Assembly (NCBI GenBank): GCA_004322045.1
Contig: SCRN01000013.1
Coordinates: 1 to 64,000 of the forward strand
Length of the DNA: 64,000 bases
Direction of reading: 5' to 3'
From: Paraburkholderia sp.
GTDB taxonomy: Bacteria; Pseudomonadota; Gammaproteobacteria; Burkholderiales; Burkholderiaceae
Part shown: positions 1-9,306 of the stretch, piece by piece
Position numbering within the stretch: the stretch's first letter is position 1
Layout: every line of letters starts with the position of its first letter
Program-made: the position numbers and the translations under genes
The notes under the pieces: generated by a model
Databases searched by the model: none
What the model was told of the DNA's origin: nothing
The model's input: only the letters and a program-made list of their open reading frames with translations

Positions 1-3000
1 TGCTGCCCCTGAAACCGAATCGAATTCCCCGGCGCCACGCCCACCGCCTTCGACACCCGCGCGATAACCTCCTGCGTCTCCCCCCACGCCTTATACGTCG
101 CCTCCCACACCACATCGCCCGCTTCGTCCGTCATCATATACGGCGTGCCGATGTGATCGCACTGGTAATAGAACACATGCGCCTGCGCCGCCGGTTGCGC
201 CACACGCTGCAGCGGGTCTTCCTCCGGCAGATAACGATCCGTCGACTTCCATACGGGCGTATCGATCCCCCGCACCGGCGCCTGCGACACGAACTGCGCC
301 AGCGGCACGAACGAGCCCGCCTCGTACACGTAATGCGTGCTGCCTTGCTCGTTGCTCTCGTAGGCAAGCGTATCGCCGTCCCATCCGAACAGCGTTCTCT
401 CCCCGTTCACGCTCTTGGCAATGCGCCTGCCCAGCGCATCGTAGAAGTAGCTCGCCGCCACGCGCCGATCGCCTTCCTTCACCATCGCCGTCATCAAGCG
501 ATTGAACGCATCCCACTCGTACCGCTGCTCGCCCTTGGGCGTGCGCTTGGCAATCAAATTGCCCCGCTCGTCGTACTCGAAGTGCATCCCCGCATACTGC
601 TTGAGCAAATTGCCGAGGATCTTGGGCACCTCCCGCGGCAGCGTGCTCTCCTCTCGCGGCTTGTACACCGCAGGCGTCATATGCGAACTGCCCTTCGTTC
701 CCGCATCGCCCACCACATCCACGATGTTGCTCGCCGGATCGAATGCGAACCGCTCCCGGCTCCAGGGACTGGCCGCTTCGATCAATCTACCCACCGGGTC
801 GTACCGGTAATCGATATACCCGCGGTTGCTGTCCTCGATCTGCGTCAGTTGCCCCGCCGCGTCATAGCGGTAGCGCCGATCGACGATCGGCATCGGCGCC
901 TTCTCGCGCTGCAGCGCCGTTTGAATCACCCGGCCCGCCGGGTCATAAACGGTCTTCAGTCCCAACTGATTGCCCAGCGTGCGCCGGATCTCGCGGTGCA
1001 GCTCGTCGCGTTCGAACTGGATCCGCTCCTCGCCATCGAGCAGCATCCCGTGAACATGCCCCGACCCGTACGTGAGCCAATCGATGGCATGCCCATCGGG
1101 GCGAATCGTCTTGATGCGATTGCCCAACTCGTCGTACTGGTGATGCCAAACGTAGCTGCGCGCCTCGTCGAACACCTTGTACGCATGGTGCTCGCGCACC
1201 AGATGGCCCACCGGATCGAAGAACCGCTGGATCTGGCTGTACCGGTTTTGCGCATCGATGAGCCGTCCGCTCTGGTCGTACGCGAACCGCTCTTCGCTCT
1301 CTGCGCTTGCCCCCGAGCTGCGCTTCGATAGCCGCCCGCCTCGGTCGTATTCGACCTGCGTCGTTTGCCCCGCCTCCTCGATCGAGGCGAGCCGCCCACT
1401 GGCTTGATCGTACGTATAACGTGTGCTCTTGCCGTCGAACGCCACTTCCTCGAGCAGCCGGCCCACCGGGTCGTAGCGGAAGTTGTACGTCGCTTGATTG
1501 GCATCGGTGAGCACAGTGAGCCGCCCCAGCCGGTCGTAGCGGTACGCGATCGCCTGATCGAGCGCATCCACGCGCGCCGCAATCCGCCCCGCGCCGTCGT
1601 ACTGGTAACGCGTGTTGCGGCCCAACGGATCGGTATGGCCCCGCAGCCGCCCCTCGGCGTCGTAGTGGATCTGCTCGATGCCCGCAGGCGATTGAACCTG
1701 CGCCAGTTGCCCGTTCTCGCCGTACGTGTACTTCGTCGTGTTGCCCGCCGCGTCCGTCGTCTCGGTCAGCCGGCCATGGGCATCGTATTTCCACTTGCTC
1801 GTTTTGCCCGAGCAATCGGTGTAGCGCGTCAGTTGCCCCGCGCCGTCGTAGCTGAGCAGCTTCACGCCGCCCTTGGCGTCCTTGACCTGCGTCACGAGCC
1901 CTTGCTCGTTGTAGCCGTATTCGGTCTTGTGCCCCAGCGGATCGAGCTGCGCGACCAGATTCCCTTTGTCGTCGTACGCCTGACGCCAGACGTTCCCGTG
2001 CGGGTCGGTCAGCGCAATCATCTGCTCTTTCTTGTCGTACGCCATCTCCACGACGCTGCCGTCCACCCGATGGTGGCGGATCAAGTTGCCGCGCGCGTCG
2101 TAGGTCATCTGCTCCACGCCGCCGTCGCGGTGCACGTATTGCGTCAAGTTGTCGTGCTTGTCGCGATACATCCACTCTTCGCTGCCGTCCGGGTGAACGA
2201 TGCGGAAGGTGTAGCCCTTGATGTCGTAGTAGTGCTGCGTGACGCTGCCCAGCGCGTCCGTGACCTCCACGCGCCGGAAGTTCGGGTGCCACGCGAGGCG
2301 AATCTCGTCGCTGCCGTCATCGAGCCACTCGCGCACGCATTTGGCTTTCGGATCGGTGCCGTCCCACTGCAGGTTCGTGCCGCGCCCGGTGCGATCGGTA
2401 TAGCGCGTCACCAAGTGACGCTTGTACTGGTACTGCCACTTGTTGCCGTAACGATCGGTGGCGGCGATGAGGTCGTTCTCGGCGTCGTACGTGTAGCGAG
2501 CGAGCTTGGCGGTCAAGTTGCCGTCGGCATCGTATTGCCCCGCCTCGACGATGCGCGAGCGCTCGTCGTATTGGAACGCCACCTGCGTGGCCGGCAGCAT
2601 GAGCCGAAAGAGCCGCCCCTTCTCGTCGTAGTCCAGCCCGATCTGGTTGCCCTTGCGGTCGCGAATGAGCCGCAGGCGAAAGCGCTCTCCCGCTTTCTCG
2701 AACAATTCGAGCCACTCGGGGCCGCGGTTCAATGCGAGCGTGTGCTCGTCCAGCCGCGTCAGCGTCAGATCGGCCGCAAGGTTATCGAAAGCCTTCCCCG
2801 GCTCGAGCAGCGGGTAATCGACGCTGCGCCCCGCCGCATCGTGATAGACGAGCTTGGATTCGTGAATGTCGAAACGCGTCGTATACGGGGTGATCCAGCG
2901 TGCGCCCAGCGGCCCGTCTTCATCGTTGGCGTCGAAGAACGATCGATACGTGCGCTGCCACACGATGGGCATGGGCCCCGCGATCGAGAAGTCCACGTGC

Positions 3001-4151
3001 TCGATCGTTTCATCGCCCAGGGCAAAGCCGACCGACTTGCCCGTGGCCTGCGCGGGCGAGGCCACCGGGCAATGCAGCTTGCACGGCTCCACGCCCGGGT
3101 GCTTGGCCGGCGCCGTACGCTCGATCGATTCGAGCGCGCCTTCGCTGCGCTGCTCCACCACGCGCGTTTTGCCCGAACTGGGAATGCCCACGACATGGTG
3201 CTGCGGCTTGGTCTTGCGCCACCTTGCGACCGCTTGCTCGCCAAGCTGGATCAGCCAGCCGATTTGCCCGATGTCGTTGCCGTTCAAGCTCAGCACGCGC
3301 TGCTTCACTTGCGGAATGCGCGTGCGCAAACCGTCGGACAGTACCTTCAGATCGTGTCCGTAGTTCGGATCGATGAACTTGGCCGTTTGCGTGGCCGCGT
3401 TCAGCGTGCTCTTGCCCTCCATCTTGACCCAATCGACCAAGAGGCCCCCGATGCCGTGCAGCGCTTGCTTGGCGTCGTAGGCGGCAAAGCCCGCGCTCAC
3501 TTCGCTCGCGTGATGCTCGGCGGCGCGCACGTTGCCCGCGATGCTGAATTGCTTCTCGCCCGCGGCCTGCGCGAATAGATCGGCCAGCGCGGTCATTAGA
3601 TCGCCCACGAGCGTGGCGCAGTGCTCGAGCATCTCGGCCAGCTTCTCCTTCACCAACTTCAGGAACGATTCGATTTCGCCGGCGTAGCGCGCATTCAGGC
3701 CCGCCACCAATGTTTCGACGATCGCCGTGCCCAGCACCTGCGCGCCGCCCTCGAGCGCCGCCTTGCCGCTGCCTGCCACGCTCTGGCGGATGAGCTTGAG
3801 CATCGGGCGCGCGCCCATGCGCAACTCGGCCATGCCCAGCGGAATCGGCACGATGCCGATCAGATCCATGCCCAGATTGAGCCAATCGAAAGTGTCGATC
3901 GGCTTAACGCCGTGCTCGATCATCGCGCGGATGTCCGAGATGACGTCGACCGCGGCGAAGATGTTCGCCAAGATGGGGACGTTTTGCGCGACGGTTTTTA
4001 AGCGCTCGACCGTGATGAAGTTATGGCTGATCTTGCGCAGCCATGTGTCCAGCTCGTTGATGGCCGAATCGACATCTTCGCGATGCAGATTACTGAGCGG
4101 GGAGACGAAGATGTCGGTCGGCTTAGGTTGCAAGACGGTCGCGTCGGCCAT
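1..4151 (-). CDS. Rhs-repeat (YD-repeat) protein, probable type VI secretion effector, C-terminus beyond the window edge
   Basis: One open frame runs leftward from the ATG at 4151 to the window edge, about 1383 codons without a stop. The first ~350 residues are not Rhs-like and hold hydrophobic helices (around residues 60-160). A DUF6531-type entry segment follows (CPVASPAQATGKSVGFALGD, then GPMPIVWQRTYRS, about residues 357-402). After that come dozens of YD repeats of the form G-x-x-x-x-Y-x-YD-x-x-G. The last visible residues are NSIRFQGQ, the start of the conserved Rhs core-end motif that normally continues as YxDxETGLHYNRYRYYDP. The variable toxin tip and its immunity gene should therefore lie just left of the window. 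It sits 51 bp after vgrG, so it is probably loaded on that spike. No PAAR domain was seen at the N-terminus. Start choice is moderately sure; an AAAGAAG lies upstream at a long spacing. Confidence 0.9.
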   Translation of the reverse strand, partial: MADATVLQPKPTDIFVSPLSNLHREDVDSAINELDTWLRKISHNFITVERLKTVAQNVPILANIFAAVDVISDIRAMIEHGVKPIDTFDWLNLGMDLIGIVPIPLGMAELRMGARPMLKLIRQSVAGSGKAALEGGAQVLGTAIVETLVAGLNARYAGEIESFLKLVKEKLAEMLEHCATLVGDLMTALADLFAQAAGEKQFSIAGNVRAAEHHASEVSAGFAAYDAKQALHGIGGLLVDWVKMEGKSTLNAATQTAKFIDPNYGHDLKVLSDGLRTRIPQVKQRVLSLNGNDIGQIGWLIQLGEQAVARWRKTKPQHHVVGIPSSGKTRVVEQRSEGALESIERTAPAKHPGVEPCKLHCPVASPAQATGKSVGFALGDETIEHVDFSIAGPMPIVWQRTYRSFFDANDEDGPLGARWITPYTTRFDIHESKLVYHDAAGRSVDYPLLEPGKAFDNLAADLTLTRLDEHTLALNRGPEWLELFEKAGERFRLRLIRDRKGNQIGLDYDEKGRLFRLMLPATQVAFQYDERSRIVEAGQYDADGNLTAKLARYTYDAENDLIAATDRYGNKWQYQYKRHLVTRYTDRTGRGTNLQWDGTDPKAKCVREWLDDGSDEIRLAWHPNFRRVEVTDALGSVTQHYYDIKGYTFRIVHPDGSEEWMYRDKHDNLTQYVHRDGGVEQMTYDARGNLIRHHRVDGSVVEMAYDKKEQMIALTDPHGNVWRQAYDDKGNLVAQLDPLGHKTEYGYNEQGLVTQVKDAKGGVKLLSYDGAGQLTRYTDCSGKTSKWKYDAHGRLTETTDAAGNTTKYTYGENGQLAQVQSPAGIEQIHYDAEGRLRGHTDPLGRNTRYQYDGAGRIAARVDALDQAIAYRYDRLGRLTVLTDANQATYNFRYDPVGRLLEEVAFDGKSTRYTYDQASGRLASIEEAGQTTQVEYDRGGRLSKRSSGASAESEERFAYDQSGRLIDAQNRYSQIQRFFDPVGHLVREHHAYKVFDEARSYVWHHQYDELGNRIKTIRPDGHAIDWLTYGSGHVHGMLLDGEERIQFERDELHREIRRTLGNQLGLKTVYDPAGRVIQTALQREKAPMPIVDRRYRYDAAGQLTQIEDSNRGYIDYRYDPVGRLIEAASPWSRERFAFDPASNIVDVVGDAGTKGSSHMTPAVYKPREESTLPREVPKILGNLLKQYAGMHFEYDERGNLIAKRTPKGEQRYEWDAFNRLMTAMVKEGDRRVAASYFYDALGRRIAKSVNGERTLFGWDGDTLAYESNEQGSTHYVYEAGSFVPLAQFVSQAPVRGIDTPVWKSTDRYLPEEDPLQRVAQPAAQAHVFYYQCDHIGTPYMMTDEAGDVVWEATYKAWGETQEVIARVSKAVGVAPGNSIRFQGQ

Positions 4152-4202
4152 GGCGTCGTTATGCTTCTTTGAAATTATTAAGGATCACTAACGAATCGAC
4201 GA

Positions 4203-7200
4203 TCAGCCGAATTTCGGCATCGAAAGCCCGCCGAGGCCGCCTTGCAACAAGTGACTAATCGTGGGCGCCGCGGTGCCGAGTTGGTTGGCCTGCGAAAGGG
4301 CGCCTTGCGCGCTTGACGGCAGCACCTTGGCGATGGCTTGTTCGGCGAAGCTCATGCCTTGCTTCATCGCTGCGCCCATCCCCGAAGCAGCGCCTTCGGA
4401 GGAAATTGCCGACGAACCAGCGAATCCGTTGCCCAACCCGTTTGCCATCGACGGCATCAATCCCCCGAGCGAGCCTCCCGCGTCAGCGGTTGCGACGCTC
4501 TGTTCGCTATTTGCTCCGTCCGCTGTAGGCCACTGCGGCATCTTGAACTTGCTCGCCGTTTGATCTTGTTTGCGGGGATCGTCGCCGAATTTGACTTGCA
4601 CGACGCCGGACGGCAGCCCGCTCACGATCGTCTTTCCGCTCGCATCGAGCGCACCCTTGTTCAGCAGCGCGCCGCTCGAATCGAACACCGAAAACGCGCC
4701 GCCTTTCACCGCCGCTTCGTTCGCGTACTTATGCACGAGTTCGAGCTGACCGGGCGCATCGGGCCGCGCCGAAGGCAGCGGGTAGCCCATGCTGGCAGGG
4801 CCGTTGAATAGCCGCTGCGCGCCTTTCACATCGACGGTGCCGGGCCCGTGAATCTCGATGTTGCCGCCCGCAATCTTGATGTAGGCGCCGCCGCTCGTGA
4901 GCACGATCCCCTGGTCCGCCGCGATCTCGATCGCGTCGGTGGACGAGACGATCTTCACGCTTTTCTGCGCGGTGAGTTCGACGTTGTCCGATTGCGCTTG
5001 GACTTCGATCTTTCCCTTCGCCGCGAACAGTTTCATTCCGGCATTCTGCACGAACAGGCTCAGCTTTTCGCCGACGCTCGCCAGCAACGACTTTCCGGCC
5101 GCAAGGTGCATGCTCTGGCCGGTTGCGAAGTTCACGTGATCCGTCGCCGACACATGAACCGACTGCTGCGTCGACAGACCGATCCCCGCCGGGCTGCCGA
5201 ACAGCAGCACCGGTTGCTCGAACCCGTTCGCATTGCCCGACCCGCCGCCCGCCGTGCGGCCACTGCCCGAGACGGCGCCCGGCACGCTCTTACGGGTGGC
5301 GTCCGTGTACGCGCGCATGGCCTCGTAGCCGTCCTTGAGACTTTCGGCTTGATGTTGCTCGCTCGCTTGCGATAACGCTTCGACGACGCTCTCGGCGTTG
5401 ATCAACTGGCTTTGCGATTCACCGACGTCGAGCGGCTGGCTGCCCGCGCCTTTGGCATACGTCGATACGTAAAGCCCCTGTCCCGCCCGGATCGCGCCGT
5501 AAGCATTCGACTTCAGATCGAAGCCGCTGCCGAGGTACGCGCCGCGTGTATTGTTCGTGTGATCGACCAGATAGCCCAAGTGCAAATGCGAATCAGCGCT
5601 GGTCGAATAGAGATGGATCCGATTTTGCCCGGTGGCATCGTCCATCACGAGCTGATTGAAGCCGCTGCCCGCGTATTCCTTCGATCGATACCCCGATAGC
5701 AAGCCGTGCGTGTGCCACGTCGGCGGGGTTGCGCCCCCATGCATGCGGCTCAGGATCACGGGGCGGTCGCAATCGCCTTCCATGAATCCGACGATGACTT
5801 CTTCGCCCTTTCGCAGCGGGTAGTGGCCGCCTCGATCACTGCCGGCATCGGGAAACGCGGCGCGTACCCAAACCGATGCGCCTTCATCGCCTTCGTTGCG
5901 ACGATTCCAAGGAAACCAGACCTTCACTCGATTCAATGCGTCGGTATAGATCTCTTCGTCGTTCGGCCCCGCGATGATCCCGGTCTGCAATTGCATGACG
6001 GGTTTGCGATGTTCGAGTGCGCTGCGAAACGGTGAGCGCCGGCGTTGCGCTTCGATCTCGACTTGAAAAAAGCCTTCACTGCCATCGGGATGTCTAACCG
6101 CGACGCCGCCGATGCTCGCGGCGGCGGCATGATTGATCTCGGCGCGCAAGCTCTCGGGGAAATCCGCGACGCCGTCCATGCCGGGCAGATTGTTGCGGAT
6201 GATCCACGTGGTGCCGATGATGGCGAACTCTCGATCTTGCTGTGCATCGCGATCGTGGACAGGATGGCCCGTCAACGTGAACCAATAGCCGGGGCTGGCC
6301 GAGCGCAAGCTGCCGATGCCGTGATAGCGCTTCGCTTGCGATTGCCACGCTTGCGTACGAACGGCTGCCTGGTGCTCGCCGCGATCGCGCGGCCCCCAGG
6401 TGTAGGCGCCCGTGTAGTCGTACACCTCGCCCTGCGCGGGAATGTCTTCACGGGCGTTGATCGCGCTCGTGACTTCCTTCGGCAAGTCGGGACGCTTGTA
6501 ATCGAACGTGCGCGTCTTGAGCGTCGCGCTTTGGATCGCCTGCTGTTCCTTCCATTGCGTGAGGCCTTCCACTTCTTCGCGCAAGCCGGTGCGGCGAAAC
6601 TCGACCGTCTTGGGCACGAGTTCAGGCAGCAAAAACGCGTCGTCCATCAACACGAGCGTGTGCGATTTGCCGTCGCGCGCTTGTTCGAAGCGGCCGAACA
6701 CGCCCGCTTCCTCGAGACTGCGATGGACGAAATTCCAGTCGTATTCCCATTGCACGCGATTCGAATACTGCGGCATCGGCTGCCGCAAATCGAAACGATA
6801 GGCCCCTTGCGCTTGCGGATGCTGGTCGAAAACATCGGCGATGATCTGTTCGCCCGTTTGCTCTTGCCAATCGCGCATGTCGCGCCGCAGCCGCAGAAAA
6901 TGCAACCACGAGGAAAATCGCAATTGATAGTAAGTAAGCGACCCATCCGTTCCCAATCGGCTGAACGCATGAACATAGCCGTGGTGGGGCAGATAGGCGC
7001 CGTCGGTTTGCTGCAGCCAAAGCGTGACCGGCTGCCCGATTAGCGCGTCAAGTTTGATTTCGCTGCCGCGAATCGAGGCGGCATCGACTATGAATTCGTA
7101 ATCGCGCCCAAGCTGCGCACTGCCTTTTGCTTGAAGCGGCACGAGCCAATCCGCGCCAAGCGGCGTATCCAGCTTGAGAAGGCGATTGCGCTGGGCTGCG

Positions 7201-7238
7201 CCGTAATAGAGCGCATCGACAAGCGTATTGGACGTCAT
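4203..7238 (-). CDS. vgrG: Type VI secretion system tip protein VgrG (with DUF2345 and C-terminal extension)
   Basis: This 1011-residue protein forms the trimeric spike of a type VI secretion apparatus. Roughly residues 15-400 match the gp27-like phage-GPD region. The OB-fold/gp5 region follows (RVKVWFPWNRR, WVRAAFPDAG, GEEVIVGFMEGDCDRPVI, about 430-510). A DUF2345-type beta-helix lies around 680-830. The last ~180 residues extend beyond the core: a small transthyretin/carboxypeptidase-regulatory-like segment (FSVFDSSGALLNKG ... GLPSGVVQVKF), then a Gly/Ala/Ser-rich tail. Such tails usually carry or recruit effectors. The start has a good ribosome binding site (AAGGAATGGCGGA before ATG). The rhs gene follows 51 bp downstream, so the Rhs protein is the likely cargo. 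No other T6SS structural genes are present. Confidence 0.95.
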   Translation of the reverse strand: MTSNTLVDALYYGAAQRNRLLKLDTPLGADWLVPLQAKGSAQLGRDYEFIVDAASIRGSEIKLDALIGQPVTLWLQQTDGAYLPHHGYVHAFSRLGTDGSLTYYQLRFSSWLHFLRLRRDMRDWQEQTGEQIIADVFDQHPQAQGAYRFDLRQPMPQYSNRVQWEYDWNFVHRSLEEAGVFGRFEQARDGKSHTLVLMDDAFLLPELVPKTVEFRRTGLREEVEGLTQWKEQQAIQSATLKTRTFDYKRPDLPKEVTSAINAREDIPAQGEVYDYTGAYTWGPRDRGEHQAAVRTQAWQSQAKRYHGIGSLRSASPGYWFTLTGHPVHDRDAQQDREFAIIGTTWIIRNNLPGMDGVADFPESLRAEINHAAAASIGGVAVRHPDGSEGFFQVEIEAQRRRSPFRSALEHRKPVMQLQTGIIAGPNDEEIYTDALNRVKVWFPWNRRNEGDEGASVWVRAAFPDAGSDRGGHYPLRKGEEVIVGFMEGDCDRPVILSRMHGGATPPTWHTHGLLSGYRSKEYAGSGFNQLVMDDATGQNRIHLYSTSADSHLHLGYLVDHTNNTRGAYLGSGFDLKSNAYGAIRAGQGLYVSTYAKGAGSQPLDVGESQSQLINAESVVEALSQASEQHQAESLKDGYEAMRAYTDATRKSVPGAVSGSGRTAGGGSGNANGFEQPVLLFGSPAGIGLSTQQSVHVSATDHVNFATGQSMHLAAGKSLLASVGEKLSLFVQNAGMKLFAAKGKIEVQAQSDNVELTAQKSVKIVSSTDAIEIAADQGIVLTSGGAYIKIAGGNIEIHGPGTVDVKGAQRLFNGPASMGYPLPSARPDAPGQLELVHKYANEAAVKGGAFSVFDSSGALLNKGALDASGKTIVSGLPSGVVQVKFGDDPRKQDQTASKFKMPQWPTADGANSEQSVATADAGGSLGGLMPSMANGLGNGFAGSSAISSEGAASGMGAAMKQGMSFAEQAIAKVLPSSAQGALSQANQLGTAAPTISHLLQGGLGGLSMPKFG

Positions 7239-7522
7239 TCCGCCATTCCTTTAGAGCAAGGGCTGCGCTATCGACAGCGCCAGGGAGGCGGTGATTTTAA
7301 TAGACCTAGATGTCGAAATCGATAGTGATTGCGTTCAAAACGAGCGAATGACTCGGGCAATGAGATTTATCGGGCGATGTCGTGATTGTTTCGCATTGGT
7401 GTCAGAAAAAAATGCAGAACGTCTTGGGGTATATTCTCTAAATCGGGAATATTTTCCATACAGAACGAACTGTATATCTCAAACCTAATTGTCGGCGTTC
7501 GATCTTGACCTTCGAGGAAGGG
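7239..7522. promoter_or_regulatory. AT-rich intergenic region upstream of vgrG
   Basis: This 284-bp stretch is clearly richer in A/T than its neighbours and holds no convincing gene. Two adjacent inverted repeats are visible: ATATTC and GAATAT (7431-7436 and 7447-7452), and the near-palindrome ATACAGAACGAACTGTAT (7458-7475). Since vgrG reads away leftward and the permease gene ends on the right side, this is the likely promoter/operator region of vgrG-rhs. The function of the repeats is inference. Confidence 0.4.
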
Positions 7523-8311
7523 CTATGCGCCCATGGCTTTGCGAATCATTTGGCCGGCGGCGCCGAGCACGAACAGCAAAACGATGATCCGAAAGGCGTG
7601 CGGCGGCAGTTTGTCGCGCAGCGGACGCGCGATCAGCATGCCGGCGATGACGGGGACGCTGGCCGCGGCCGATATGAGCAAGTCCGTGCTCGACGCGTGG
7701 GCGCCGCTCTTGAAGGCGAGCAGCAGCGTCACGATCGAAACGACGAGAATTATGGCCATTTGCTTCGTGAACGCTTTGCCGCGGGCGCCGGAGGAAATGA
7801 GGTAGATGGCGAGCAGGGGCCCAGGGATCGACGCGATGCTTTCCATCAGCGCTGCGCCGAAACCCAGCGCGAAGCCGATCGGCGTGACCCAGCCCGGCGC
7901 AAGCGTGAAGCGCGGCGAGGCCAGCAGCAAGAGTGCCGCCAATGCCAGCAACGCACCGGCTGCAGCCTGTGCGTGATGCGGTTCGAGCGAGATCAGGATC
8001 GACACGCCGACGATGTTGCCGAGCACCGTTCCCACGAGCGGCGCGATGATGCGCCGCGCGGTGGCCAGCGTTTCTCCGCCTTCCAATGCTTGTGGGATGT
8101 TGCCGAGAATGACGGGCATCGACAGCAGCAGCACCGCCTGCTTGACCGGCATCATTTGACTCAAGATCGGCATCGCCACGAGCGGTACGCCAATGCTGAC
8201 GATGCCCTTGACCATTCCACCCACGAGCAGGGCGGCGACGATACCCGCGAGGGCATAAGGGTCCATCGCATGCAAGGTGGAACTCAGCATGCCCTGAGCG
8301 GTAGGAAACAT
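7523..8311 (-). CDS. Sulfite exporter TauE/SafE-type (TSUP) membrane permease
   Basis: A 262-residue, almost entirely hydrophobic protein with about eight membrane segments. It has the two-repeat layout of the TauE/SafE (TSUP) family: an N-terminal VGGMVKGIVSIGVPLVAMPIL segment and a second-half counterpart (GFGAALMESIASIPGPLLAIYL). TSUP proteins move small organic or sulfur-containing anions across the inner membrane; the substrate cannot be read from sequence. It starts 20 bp after the mlaA stop and is probably the last gene of the hpnN-mlaA operon. The start is uncertain: ATG at 8311 has no clear ribosome binding site, and ATGs at 8290 and 8266 are alternatives. Confidence 0.8.
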   Translation of the reverse strand: MFPTAQGMLSSTLHAMDPYALAGIVAALLVGGMVKGIVSIGVPLVAMPILSQMMPVKQAVLLLSMPVILGNIPQALEGGETLATARRIIAPLVGTVLGNIVGVSILISLEPHHAQAAAGALLALAALLLLASPRFTLAPGWVTPIGFALGFGAALMESIASIPGPLLAIYLISSGARGKAFTKQMAIILVVSIVTLLLAFKSGAHASSTDLLISAAASVPVIAGMLIARPLRDKLPPHAFRIIVLLFVLGAAGQMIRKAMGA

Positions 8312-8331
8312 GATTTAGGCGTGCCTACGGT

Positions 8332-9306
8332 TCATTGCGGCAGGTTCGTGCCGTTCGACGGGGGCGCACCCGCGGGCGTATTGAACGGGGGTACACCGGA
8401 TGCCGCCGCCGGCGCCGATGCGGGCGAGGGCGCAGCCGACGCTGGAGAAGCCGGCACCGCCGCGGAGGCATTCGAAGCAGGCGCAGCCGGAGAAGCCGGA
8501 GCAGCCGGAGCAGGTGCGGCAGGCGCCGATGCGCCCTCGGCCGCCGCCGCGCTTGCCGCATCGGGCGCGGCCGCGCCCGTGCTGCTTTCGTCTTCGTCAC
8601 CGTAATTGGGCAGCGCCGGTGGCTTCGACGAATCCGCGCCCACTGCGGCGCGACGTTGCTGCGTGTACGCGTCGCGCACGAACGAATACTTATCGAGCGC
8701 GGCCTGTTCGAGGATATTCGTCGCGCCGAGCATGTCGGACCGGGCGCTGACAAATTGCAAGGCGTACAGCGGCCTGCGCGAATCGGTAGGCGCGTAAATC
8801 AGCGGGCTGAAGCGCGTGTCGACGGCAAGCCCCACGCCATCACGGAACGAACTCGGTCCAAAAATCGGCAGCACGAGGTAAGGGCCGGACGGTATGCCCC
8901 AGTGACCGAGCGTCAGGCCGAAGTCTTGATGATGCTTCGGCAAGCGGGCCGGCGTGGCGAAATCGATCAGCCCGCCGATGCCGAAGGTCGTGTTCATCGC
9001 GAAGCGAATCAAGTCTTGCGTGGCATCGGTGATCTTCAACTGCAGCAATTCATTTGCGACGTTGTTCAGATCGCCCAAGTTCGAGAAGAAGTTGCTGATG
9101 GCCGTGCGCAGCGGGTGCGGGGTGATCTTCTGATAGCCCTTGGCGATCGGTACGGCCACGGTGCGATCGATCGTGTCGTTGACCTTGAAGATCGCACGAT
9201 TCATGGGCTCCAAAGGATCGCCCGCGGTGCGCCGATCCGGGCTCGCGCAGCCGCCCAAAAGGGCCGCGGCGAGCACCGCCGCGGCCAAGGTTCGTAGGTT
9301 ATCCAT
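8332..9306 (-). CDS. mlaA: MlaA (VacJ) family outer-membrane lipoprotein
   Basis: A 324-residue lipoprotein with a signal peptide ending in a lipobox (LLGGCAS). The MlaA/VacJ core is well conserved ([15 protein letters not shown] near the N-terminus, then [47 protein letters not shown]). MlaA works at the outer membrane in retrograde glycerophospholipid transport. The last ~90 residues are a low-complexity Ala/Pro/Ser tail, longer than in E. coli MlaA. The ATG at 9306 has AAGGA five bases upstream; the frame opens one codon earlier at a TTG. The gene overlaps the end of the hpnN-type exporter by 8 bp, implying translational coupling and a joint role in hopanoid or phospholipid movement. Confidence 0.93.
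   Translation of the reverse strand: MDNLRTLAAAVLAAALLGGCASPDRRTAGDPLEPMNRAIFKVNDTIDRTVAVPIAKGYQKITPHPLRTAISNFFSNLGDLNNVANELLQLKITDATQDLIRFAMNTTFGIGGLIDFATPARLPKHHQDFGLTLGHWGIPSGPYLVLPIFGPSSFRDGVGLAVDTRFSPLIYAPTDSRRPLYALQFVSARSDMLGATNILEQAALDKYSFVRDAYTQQRRAAVGADSSKPPALPNYGDEDESSTGAAAPDAASAAAAEGASAPAAPAPAAPASPAAPASNASAAVPASPASAAPSPASAPAAASGVPPFNTPAGAPPSNGTNLPQ

Noticed and set aside
1365-3578. 737-codon plus-strand open frame opposite the rhs gene
   Set aside because: Shadow of the Rhs repeats; Arg/Val/Leu-rich with no domain, while the minus strand reads clear YD repeats.
7458-7475. LexA (SOS) box
   Set aside because: The beta-/gamma-proteobacterial box is CTGT-N8-ACAG; here the half-sites are in the reverse order (ACAG-N6-CTGT).
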